A stretch of 21,791 nucleotides of DNA, taken from NCBI GenBank assembly GCA_038531315.1, contig JBCBBT010000055.1:1-21791 (forward strand), in the 5' to 3' direction. The notes under the pieces were generated by a model. It worked only from the letters and a program-made list of their open reading frames with translations, was not told the DNA's origin and did no database searches. Positions 14,507-21,791 of the stretch are shown one piece after another (position 1 is the first letter of the stretch; every line of letters begins with the position of its first letter). Source of the DNA: JAJFFW01 sp038531315. GTDB taxonomy: Bacteria; Pseudomonadota; Alphaproteobacteria; Caulobacterales; Parvularculaceae. The position numbers and the translations under genes were made by a program.

Positions 14507-14923
14507 ATGATGAAGCGCATTATCGCCGCGTTGTTCGCCATCAGCGCCCTTGCCGCCTCGCCGGCCCTCGCACAAGCCGGCGACGGCGACCGGGAAGAGG
14601 TCGCTGAGCAGATCAAACAAAATATCAGCGCCAATATGGAGCGCCTCAATCTGACAGACGATCAAAAGCCCCTGGTCGAAGCGATCCTGCGCGACGGCGC
14701 AAAAAAACGCCAGGCCGTCATGACCAACTATGGCTTCACGCAAGGCGACAGGCCGACCCTGAGCCGCAGTCAAATGCGAAGCCTCAGCGGCGAACTCAAA
14801 GCAATTTCCACCGATACGACGGCAAAACTGAGCCGCATTCTAAACGGATCGCAAATGGCCGAGTACGAGAAAATCAAAGAAGAACAACGCGCCCAAATGC
14901 GCCAACAGATTAGAGGTCGTTAA
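14507..14923 (+). CDS. Secreted Spy/CpxP-like periplasmic protein
   Basis: A 138-residue protein with a clear cleavable signal peptide (MMKRIIAALFAISALAASPALA, cut near residue 22). The mature part is charged and helical with LNLTDDQKPLVEAILRDGAKKRQAV and LSRILNGSQMAEYEKIKEEQRAQMRQQ, two LTxxQ-like segments as in Spy, CpxP and ZraP. A periplasmic chaperone or stress buffer role is inferred. I start at ATG 14507, with AAGGAG six bases upstream; the longer frame from 14462 begins inside the P4 promoter. Unlike the homologous-looking gene at 10616-11032 it is not anchored. Control by P4 would make it the effector counterpart of the anchored sensor. Confidence 0.82.
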   Translation: MMKRIIAALFAISALAASPALAQAGDGDREEVAEQIKQNISANMERLNLTDDQKPLVEAILRDGAKKRQAVMTNYGFTQGDRPTLSRSQMRSLSGELKAISTDTTAKLSRILNGSQMAEYEKIKEEQRAQMRQQIRGR

Positions 14924-15409
14924 AAAACATCGTTGCGCCGCCTCCCCTGTAATTTCGCGTCGCGCTGTCGCGCTCCAAAGCCGCCTCCCCAGTCGCGACG
15001 CGAAACATCCCGCGCAAGGCTATCGGCCTGCTCTTTTGAATTCAGGTTGTCGTCAAAATGAATACCCGACCAGTAATTTTGCCGACCACTAATCCGCCTA
15101 CACCGTGAGTCACACACTAATCGTGTCGAGCATTGCTTGTCATGAAGGTCGATTTTTCAACACTAAACGCCGCACCATGCACGCTATGCACGAGTGTAAG
15201 GCGTCGACGTTCTGAAAGAAGGACTTTCCTGTTGCCATGACTGTCGTGTCGCCGGCAATCACCGTTATGTGCGCGCCGATTTGCGATGACGCCGTTTCGC
15301 CCTCAACATGCCGGGCTCACTTAAAGAATGCCGGCCGACGCACGCTTGCGTCAGACTCCCGTGCACATTACCCATAGAACTGAGGGTAGACGCATTTAAG
15401 GGGAAACTG
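14924..15409. other. Intergenic region with one long inverted repeat
   Basis: This stretch of nearly 490 nt has no gene I can support. TTTCGCGTCGCG (14953-14964) and CGCGACGCGAAA (14994-15005) are a perfect 12-bp inverted repeat with a 29-nt loop, 30 nt after the Spy-like gene. No T-run follows. The rest (15010-15400) shows no recognisable promoter motif, RNA or mobile-element remnant. Confidence 0.5.
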
Positions 15410-16177
15410 ATGCGGGTGCGCGCCAAAAAAACGAAACTCGGACGTTATTTCATTTTGGCGTCGCTGCTCGCCGGCTGCGTCTACCCGAAGGTAACGCCCG
15501 ACCCAGCCGAAGACTGTGCTCTGGAAGCGTTTCGCGCCGCAGGCGTTGCGCAAGGCAGCATCGGCGCGACGCCGGAGATCGCTCGCACACAGCTGGAAGC
15601 CAGGCTCAAAACCTGTGCGGCTTTCGCACGCGGCATTGATCCGTTTCAAAACAAGCCCTGGGACGGCACCCCGCTTGCCTTTGACCCGTCGGCGGCGCGA
15701 TCCGAGTTCACCAAGTCTTACGAAACGGCCTTGAGTGAAGAATTCTGTACAGAAAGAACAGCCGCGATCGAACATCACCGCCGGCAAACTCTGACTGTCT
15801 GTCCTGTGCAATTTCCGGAAGCGGAAGCGTTCTACGAACGCCATCGCGATCTTATCGCGGCGAACAATAACGACATAAACAAATCTATTGAGATGAACGC
15901 TGAATTGGGTCGCCTGAACGACGCGATATTTCTTGCAGAATCCAAACTGCGTGACCCAACGCCAGAATATTATGATCGCAAGTCTGTGAAAGCAGAACTA
16001 TACGCCCTGACAGCCGCTCGCGACGATCTCCAAATAGAGATCGATCGACTTCACGCCAAAAACAAGGCAAATAATCAGCGCCGCATTACGACGTGCGAAA
16101 AAAGAGAACGCGCCCGCGAGAATACGCGGTTTACCGAATATTGCGCCGCATTATTGATTTATCCTTATGGGAATTAG
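15410..16177 (+). CDS. Uncharacterised coiled-coil lipoprotein
   Basis: A 255-residue predicted lipoprotein: a basic N-terminus, a hydrophobic stretch and LLAGC with the lipid cysteine at residue 23. I start at ATG 15410 with AAGGGG upstream; the longer frame from 15308 places residues before the signal. The mature protein has several Cys and a long helical stretch (about 145-240, NAELGRLNDAIFLAESKLRDPTPEYYDRKSVKAELYALTAARDDLQIEIDRLHAK) that should form a coiled coil. No family is recognised. The stop codon lies only 6 nt before the left end of an IS element, so the present C-terminus may have been shaped by that insertion. Confidence 0.72.
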   Translation: MRVRAKKTKLGRYFILASLLAGCVYPKVTPDPAEDCALEAFRAAGVAQGSIGATPEIARTQLEARLKTCAAFARGIDPFQNKPWDGTPLAFDPSAARSEFTKSYETALSEEFCTERTAAIEHHRRQTLTVCPVQFPEAEAFYERHRDLIAANNNDINKSIEMNAELGRLNDAIFLAESKLRDPTPEYYDRKSVKAELYALTAARDDLQIEIDRLHAKNKANNQRRITTCEKRERARENTRFTEYCAALLIYPYGN

Positions 16178-16183
16178 CGCGTG

Positions 16184-17032
16184 GACTCATAAGGTGATTT
16201 GAACCAGATAGGAAGTATGATTCAAGGTTTCCGAAGAGGGACCGTAAATGAGTAAGCATTTTTCTGATTGGCAAAAGATTAGTTTGCAAAGATCAGCTTA
16301 CGAAGATTGAACCGCATCTGCCGACTGACACACGCGGCGTAAGGCGTGTCGATGACCGGCGTGTGATCTCCGGGATCGTTCACGTACTGAAGTCTGGCGG
16401 TTGCTGGGCCGACGCCCCGCGCGAGCAATATGGCCCGAATAGCAAGGTGAGGCTAGCACCGAATACTCTACAACAGTTTCGTCCGTTGGGCTGATAAGGG
16501 CGTATGGAACCATTTGTTCGAAACTCTTGCCGCGGCCGACGGCCCGCCAGCGCAGGTGTTGATTGACTCCACGGCGGCGCGCGCATCGTTCGGCCGCCGG
16601 CGATAAAAGGGGGAGCGAAATCAAGCGGTCAGCGGCGCGTAGATAACCAAAATCCGTGCGTTAACGGATCAATTCTGCAGGCCAATCGCTTTCGACCTAA
16701 TGAGCGGCGCGCTGGACTGCATCGCGGCGGAAACTCTGTTACCGATGGCGTCACCGGAAACGATGATCCTGCATTGCGACAAGGGATATGAGAGCAACCG
16801 GTTTCGTCGTATGATCGAGGCTCAGGGAGCAGCGCCCAACAATCCGCCGAAGTCGAACCGGCGATACAGACCCGGCTTCTCACTCACACTCTATCGCAAG
16901 CGCAACGCCGTCGGGCGGTCATTCTGTCGTCTGAAGAACTTCCGGCGCATAGCGACCCAATACGAAAGGCTCGCCCGCAACTTTCTCGCCGCCATTCAGC
17001 TCACGGCAACCGGATGCTAATGGTTATGAGTC
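16184..17032 (+). mobile_element. Decayed IS5-family (IS427-like) insertion sequence
   Basis: GACTCATAA at 16184-16192 is matched in inverse at 17024-17032 (TTATGAGTC), giving ends 849 bp apart, the right size for this group. The interior is a ruined IS5-type transposase. No target duplication is obvious. The element is immobile by itself. Confidence 0.8.
16248..17020 (+). pseudogene. IS5-family DDE transposase, inactivated
   Basis: Family segments appear in order in different frames: KIEPHLPTDTRGVRRVDDRRVISGIVHVLKSGG, then after a frame change FVRWADKGVWNHLFETLAAADGPPAQVLIDSTAA, then ITKIRALTD, RPIAFDL, HCDKGYESN, GAAPNNPPKSNRR, and FCRLKNFRRIATQYERLARNFLAAIQL. There are internal stops near 16492, 16603 and 16639. 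The region just after the start is scrambled (MSKHFSDWQKI). The first two catalytic acids survive (IDST, CDKG), but the third, normally Glu before the RMFCRLK segment, is Gly (codon 16913-16915). It cannot make active transposase. Confidence 0.9.
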
Positions 17033-17452
17033 TGATCTCTAAATGACGGGCGCCATCGACGCAAACAAGAAACCGATACCTTACACAACCGTTCTGGCTT
17101 CCGTTAGAACAACAAATATGCGTTCGGGTAGCATCGGGTCAGGGCGAAATTTAAAGTTGAAAAAATAGCTATCGAGCGTCGGCCGACGCAACCGGCTGAA
17201 TGCCTATCGAAAACGTCTGGCTTTGACGGAATGATTCCCGTGACGGAAAATCGATTGACCGTTTCTGGATACCCGGTACTCGAAACGCCCAAAATATCGA
17301 AGACCGAAGGGTATACGAATGAATTAGGTTTCAGAATACTATTCATGGCGCCTTCAAATTCCTAACAATATAACATATCTTTTGCCTTTTTTTGAATTGT
17401 TATTGGACTATATGCGGATATTTCTTTTCAATAGTGATACTGGGAGTCCATT
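17033..17452. other. AT-rich spacer between IS remnant and RHS gene
   Basis: These 420 nt have lower GC than the core genes and no supportable gene. The last 70 nt are especially AT-rich and precede the RHS start, so the RHS promoter is probably there, but no single -35/-10 pair stands out. GGGAG lies six bases before the RHS ATG. Confidence 0.5.
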
Positions 17453-20400
17453 ATGAAAAATTACTTATTTCTCGCCTTAGTTGTAACGTTTACAACTTTC
17501 TGGGTTTCGATCAGTTACGCCCAACCGTCGCCGGAAAATTTAGACTCGCCACAAGGCGAAACTTCCCAAAGCGCCGATCCAGTCTCAGAGAACGCCGCCG
17601 AGCAACAGTCATCTGTTGATGGCGACGATGCCGCTCGTGATGACGCTCATGAGGACAACTCGGCAGAACTTACAGAACGCAGCTCTTTCGAAGAGTCTTC
17701 GCCCTCTCAATCCGAACCGATTTTAGAGTGGGACAAACTGCAAAATGCTGAAGAACGTTTGCGCGCATATGGACCGGATATTTTGGGAGATGGCATTGAT
17801 CCGCATACCGGTTCAATTCAATTCGAACATACAGATGTAAGGCTCGAGGGAAATTCGAATCTCGAAGTCTCAATCAGACGCCGCCGCTCTCAAAGCCTTT
17901 TATACACGCACAACGAAAGCGTCGAATTCGCTGACTGGGAACTCTTAGCGCCTCGTATCCATGTTATCACCGCGTCGCAAGATTGGTTGGGAAACCGTTG
18001 CACGACTAGCTATGCTGAGCAGTTTCCCCCAGCGCCGCATGGCACTCGCGGGAACGATGGCGGATGGAATGTGAACTTTAGTTCAAAAATCGTCCTCAAC
18101 AGTCAATATTCGCAAGGTGTCATTCTTGACGTACCTGGCGCCGGAAGCATGCAGGTCCTTGAATACAAAAATGGAGCTCAGTGGCCGGCGGAAGCCACGC
18201 ATACCACGGTTGATAACTGGTATTTGAAGTGCGGCGTCGCCGACGACGGGGGGCAAGGGTTTATTGCACGTGCACCCAACGGCGATGAGTATCGCTTCGA
18301 TAAATTCATATTGCGACAGGCGAGGCCCTTAGGCACCAGACAGGGGCCGCAGCGTGGCCGAGCTCGAAATATCCTGGCGGCGAGCGAAGTTAAGGACGTC
18401 AATGGTAACTGGGTCCGATACAACTATGACACCAGTGGTCGATTGACACGAATATATGCAAACGATGGCCGCGAAATAGTTCTGGTCTATAGTGGCGCTT
18501 CCAGATTAATTTCTGAAGTCAGGGCTAATGGTCGACGTTGGACCTATTCTTACGACGCAAACCAATTCAGCGAACCTTATGAAGTCGGCAATATTCGTAC
18601 TGCTTTGGGACAGGCGTTGAAAACGGTAACCCTACCAGATGGCAGTCGCTGGCTTTTTGATCTCGATGGCATGACAGCTGATGCCGCTTCTGGCGATCAT
18701 TGCTTTCAAGGCAGCCAGACACTTTCCGTGACACACCCTCAAGGTTTGGTCGGCCGGTTTTATTTGCAGGAAACGTCACATCGTTTGAGCTATAACCAGC
18801 TTCAGTTCCAGTCGTTCAACTGTCCCTTGGAAAACCTCGGTTCAGGTGAACCAAATTTTGAGCATCCGCCGCAAAAAATAGCGACGCTCGAAAATATGGC
18901 CGTGCGTTGGAAGGAGCTGTCCGGACCAGGCATCGTTGCGCCGCTGCGTTGGACTTACAGATACGAGTCGGATCGCGGTGCGGCAGGTTCATCTGCAAAT
19001 GATCGTACGAATTGGACGCAGGTGCTTGATCCCACGGGCATGCACATCACCTATTTTCACCTTTGGAACGATGAAAATCTGGGTGGAAAGCTAGTGCGCA
19101 GGGAGGTTCGCGAAGGGGGGCAGTCTGGCGCGTTACTCGAAACCACCGAAAACTCCTACATGCTTGAGCTCTTTGTAGGCACAACCTTTGCTGCTTCAGG
19201 CGGACCATCGCCGTTTACCGACTTTCGTCCCGCGCGAATGACCCAAACCATCGTTCGTCGCGGGTCGGACCACTATACAACCCGCTTTACTTATAATTCT
19301 GATTTCGGTTCACCGCATTATTCCTTCGGCGCCCCGACACGGGTAGAGCGCTGGTCTAACATTGCAGGTGGATTTCAAAATAGGCGCATAACCGATACAA
19401 AATTTTCTCACAAGAAAACCCCTTGGGTAATAGCCCTTCCGGAAGAAGTCAGACAAAACGGCGTGCTATATGAAAAGTTTTTTCGCGACGCACGAGGGCG
19501 TGTAACACGGAAGGACAAGTACGGGGCCCTCGAATTTTCAATCGGCTATCATAGCGCCGGCGCACAGGTCGGTGCGCTTGCCTGGGCGCGCGATGCGTTG
19601 GGTCGGCAAACGCGGTACGACAATTACAAGCGGGGAATACCGCAAAGCATTACGCGGCCGGACGGCGTCGCGGTGCGGCGTACGGTTGACAATAATGGCT
19701 GGGTGACAAGCCAGACGAACGCGCGTGGGTTTCGCACGAATTATCAATACAATTCCATGGGGTGGCTTACGCGCATCGACCGTCCGTCGCCCTGGGCGGA
19801 CACGACGATCGCCTATTCCAATATTGGATCGGGCATTCAGCAAACAACAACCCGCGGCACGGTGGAGACGCGGGTTTGGCACGACGCGCTTAATCGCCCC
19901 TATCGCGAGCGCACGCGCGCATTGTCGGGCGGCGGCGTCACCAGCCATATCTATCGTAATTATGACGCGCTCGGACGAGAGACCTTCGTCTCTTTCCCCT
20001 CGACGCAATTCACCCCGCAAACCGGGACCTTGATGCGCTATGACGCGCTCGGCCGCGTTACATTAACCCAGCAAAATGTAGGTCCGAACGCGACGACCCG
20101 CTACGATTATCTTTCCGGCAATCGCATTCGCGTCACCGACCCGGAAGGCAATGTCACGACGACGACGCGGTCGGGATACGCCTCGCCGGACGACGGCCAG
20201 ACAACGCTGATCCAGCAGCCCGAGGGCGTCAATACGGCGATGACCTATGACATCTACGGCAATCTTCTGACGGCGCGCCAATATGGCGTTAACGATCCGT
20301 ATGGGGCCGACCAGACGCAGCGCTATTTTTACGACAGTCGCTTCCGCCTTTGCCGCCATTCGGTTCCTGAGACCGGCGACACGCTCTACGCTTATGACGC

Positions 20401-21791
20401 CGCTGACCAAATGCACCGTTATGCGGAAGGCCAGCCTGCAGGAACCGCCTGCAACTTTCCCCCTGCGCCAGATAAGGTCGCGATTTACTACGACAGCCTG
20501 GGTCGTGTGATCGCGCAAAGTTATCCTGCCGGCAGCACGTTCAATATAAGTATGCAATATGACGCCAACGGCAATGCAACGCGCATTGCGCGAGGCTCCA
20601 GCGTGTGGACTTACCAATATGACAGCGCCGATCAGCTGACGGAAGAAAAGCTGGTCATCGACGGGCGGACCTACCGTACGAATTATACGCGCAACGCAAT
20701 CGGCGCGGTGACGTCCCAAACGATGCCGTCGACGCGGACGTATAGTTTCGCACCCAATGGGCTCGGTCAGGCGACACGCGTGAACTGGGGCGGCAATTAT
20801 GTCTCTGCGGCGATCTACCATCCGAACGGCGCGCTGAAACAGCTCACCTACGGCAATGGCTACCGCAAGGACGTGACGCTCGATGCGCGCCAGCTCGTCA
20901 CCGGCATTAGAGTGTCGAAAGCCGGCTCGACGGCGATGCATCTGACTTACAGTCATGACGCGAATGACCGCATCACCACACAGCGCGATCTGGCGGTCGG
21001 CGGCCATAACCGGACTTATGGCTATGACGGGCTCGGCCGGCTCATCGTCATGAACGGGCCCTGGGGGGCGGGGTCGGCGGCGTATGACGCGCTCGGCAAC
21101 ATGCGCCGGAAAAATCTCGGCGGGCGCTCCGTTCATATGCAGTATGACGGGCGCGGTCGGCTTTCCCGCCACCTGGACAGCGCGGCCGGCGGCTGGCGCA
21201 CGCACGCTTACGATACGCGCGGCAATGTTACGAATAACGGCAAGGTGACGCTGACCTATGATCTGATGAACCAGCCCTACCAAATGGGGGGCGCAGCATC
21301 CGGATCATTCGTCTATGACGGCAATCTGAAGCGCGCCAAACAGACCGTCAATTCCGGATCGGGGGCCGGGACAGGCGCTGAGACCATTTACACCTTCTAT
21401 GACCGCTCCGGCGCGATGATCTTCCGGGACAATGTGACGAAGGGCGTCAACACCGACTATATGCGCCTCGGCGGTGAAATCGTGCTGCGCCGAACCAGTC
21501 AATCCGGCGGCTGGACCTATCCGCACAATGACCACCTTGGCAGCGCCGTCGCCCTCACCGATCGCTTCGGCGCCGTGAAATGGCGCGAGCACTATACGCC
21601 CTACGGCGAAAAACGCGAAAACCCCGCCGCCAACGACAATGGTCAGGATGGGGCGGGACCCATACTGACGGGTTCACGGGCCACATCTCAGACAAGGCCT
21701 CCGGCCTCCCCTATATGCAGGCCCGCTATTACGACCCCGTCATCGGCCGCTTCCTCTCCAACGACCCCGTCGGGTTCGTCGAAAGCGGGCT
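17453..21791 (+). CDS. Secreted RHS/YD-repeat protein, runs off the right edge
   Basis: The frame is open for 1446 codons to the window end. A Sec signal peptide (MKNYLFLALVVTFTTFWVSISYA) precedes an acidic Ser/Glu/Asp-rich linker (about 25-95) and then GDGIDPHTGSIQFEHTDVRLEGNSNLEVSIRRR, the conserved N-terminal segment of many exported RHS proteins. YD repeats follow (YDTSGRLTRIY, YDALGRVTL, YDSLGRVIAQ, YDGLGRLIVM, YDGRGRLSRH and others), which form the shell that encloses a C-terminal toxin in RHS proteins. DHLGSAVALTDRFGAVKWREHYTPYGEK marks the RHS core end. The next core segment, GFTGHISDKASGLPYMQARYYDPVIGRFLSNDPVGF, is present but in another frame, so there is a frameshift near 21660. 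The variable tip and any immunity gene lie beyond the window. Base composition changes sharply near residue 702. Confidence 0.92.
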   Translation, partial: MKNYLFLALVVTFTTFWVSISYAQPSPENLDSPQGETSQSADPVSENAAEQQSSVDGDDAARDDAHEDNSAELTERSSFEESSPSQSEPILEWDKLQNAEERLRAYGPDILGDGIDPHTGSIQFEHTDVRLEGNSNLEVSIRRRRSQSLLYTHNESVEFADWELLAPRIHVITASQDWLGNRCTTSYAEQFPPAPHGTRGNDGGWNVNFSSKIVLNSQYSQGVILDVPGAGSMQVLEYKNGAQWPAEATHTTVDNWYLKCGVADDGGQGFIARAPNGDEYRFDKFILRQARPLGTRQGPQRGRARNILAASEVKDVNGNWVRYNYDTSGRLTRIYANDGREIVLVYSGASRLISEVRANGRRWTYSYDANQFSEPYEVGNIRTALGQALKTVTLPDGSRWLFDLDGMTADAASGDHCFQGSQTLSVTHPQGLVGRFYLQETSHRLSYNQLQFQSFNCPLENLGSGEPNFEHPPQKIATLENMAVRWKELSGPGIVAPLRWTYRYESDRGAAGSSANDRTNWTQVLDPTGMHITYFHLWNDENLGGKLVRREVREGGQSGALLETTENSYMLELFVGTTFAASGGPSPFTDFRPARMTQTIVRRGSDHYTTRFTYNSDFGSPHYSFGAPTRVERWSNIAGGFQNRRITDTKFSHKKTPWVIALPEEVRQNGVLYEKFFRDARGRVTRKDKYGALEFSIGYHSAGAQVGALAWARDALGRQTRYDNYKRGIPQSITRPDGVAVRRTVDNNGWVTSQTNARGFRTNYQYNSMGWLTRIDRPSPWADTTIAYSNIGSGIQQTTTRGTVETRVWHDALNRPYRERTRALSGGGVTSHIYRNYDALGRETFVSFPSTQFTPQTGTLMRYDALGRVTLTQQNVGPNATTRYDYLSGNRIRVTDPEGNVTTTTRSGYASPDDGQTTLIQQPEGVNTAMTYDIYGNLLTARQYGVNDPYGADQTQRYFYDSRFRLCRHSVPETGDTLYAYDAADQMHRYAEGQPAGTACNFPPAPDKVAIYYDSLGRVIAQSYPAGSTFNISMQYDANGNATRIARGSSVWTYQYDSADQLTEEKLVIDGRTYRTNYTRNAIGAVTSQTMPSTRTYSFAPNGLGQATRVNWGGNYVSAAIYHPNGALKQLTYGNGYRKDVTLDARQLVTGIRVSKAGSTAMHLTYSHDANDRITTQRDLAVGGHNRTYGYDGLGRLIVMNGPWGAGSAAYDALGNMRRKNLGGRSVHMQYDGRGRLSRHLDSAAGGWRTHAYDTRGNVTNNGKVTLTYDLMNQPYQMGGAASGSFVYDGNLKRAKQTVNSGSGAGTGAETIYTFYDRSGAMIFRDNVTKGVNTDYMRLGGEIVLRRTSQSGGWTYPHNDHLGSAVALTDRFGAVKWREHYTPYGEKRENPAANDNGQDGAGPILTGSRATSQTRPPASPICRPAITTPSSAASSPTTPSGSSKAG
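21659..21661 (+). other. Frameshift site in the RHS core
   Basis: The run CCC at 21659-21661 is where the frame breaks. With one more C the reading would continue AGPHTDGFTGHISDKASGLPYMQARYYD, the normal RHS core. As given, the downstream core is read in the wrong frame as a Pro/Ser/Thr-rich stretch with no stop before the edge. A base-calling error in a homopolymer is as likely as a real mutation. Confidence 0.8.

Noticed and set aside
14920..15117. 65-residue reverse frame after the Spy-like gene
   Set aside because: It spans the inverted repeat, overlaps the end of a real gene on the other strand, and shows no family resemblance.
17104..17346. 80-residue reverse frame in the AT-rich spacer
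   Set aside because: No ribosome binding site, no domain and no signal; it arises in low-GC spacer sequence.
20063..21283. 406-residue reverse frame opposite the RHS gene
   Set aside because: The forward frame has clear YD repeats; the reverse product is rich in Arg/Ile/Val and is a complement artefact of repeated TAYGAC-type codons.
1..21791. CRISPR arrays, tRNA and rRNA genes
   Set aside because: I looked for regularly spaced repeats, tRNA arms and rRNA segments by eye and saw none.

Overview
The window looks like a chromosomal segment of an alphaproteobacterium (a Hyphomonadaceae/Parvularculaceae-type organism is my guess). The reasons are the gshA-rsmE / ubiA gene order, the plant/alphaproteobacterial type of glutamate-cysteine ligase, the high GC of the core genes, and an ECF sigma regulon with GGAAT/CGTC promoters. 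The left edge carries a fold-back inverted repeat inside gshA, which is either an assembly/amplification chimera or a real break.

Layout. 1-777: broken gshA (reverse). 911-1705: rsmE (reverse). 1823-3438: ubiA and a Tat-exported MsrB lipoprotein (forward). 3472-4476: dusA (reverse). 4743-10310: a complete tripartite RND pump operon, transcribed adaptor-permease-outer membrane factor (reverse). 10616-12131: ECF sigma, anti-sigma and a membrane-anchored Spy/CnrX-like protein (reverse). 12276-12423: an intergenic stretch with a predicted small RNA. 12535-13620: a secreted DUF6515-like protein with DPRG repeats (reverse). 13847-14383: an orphan PycTM-like membrane protein (reverse). 14507-14923: a secreted Spy-like protein (forward). 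15410-16177: a coiled-coil lipoprotein. 16184-17032: a decayed IS5-family element. 17453-end: a large secreted RHS/YD-repeat protein running off the right edge.

Main discovery. Four copies of one promoter motif lie within 2.4 kb: GGAAT, exactly 17 nt, then CGTCTAAT. They sit in front of the ECF sigma gene, the predicted small RNA, the DUF6515-like gene and the secreted Spy-like gene. Identical spacing in all four argues that this ECF factor drives itself and a local envelope regulon. The small RNA is about 95 nt and has two perfect hairpins, the second being a Rho-independent terminator, with a C-rich loop in the first. It lies between the DUF6515-like gene and the sigma gene. The sigma/anti-sigma/anchored-sensor trio next to an RND pump recalls the CnrYXH-CBA layout, although the pump is of the drug/amphiphile type and no copy of the motif was found in front of it.

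The accessory right third (IS remnant, low-GC flank, RHS gene with a composition break and a frameshift) looks horizontally acquired and rearranged.
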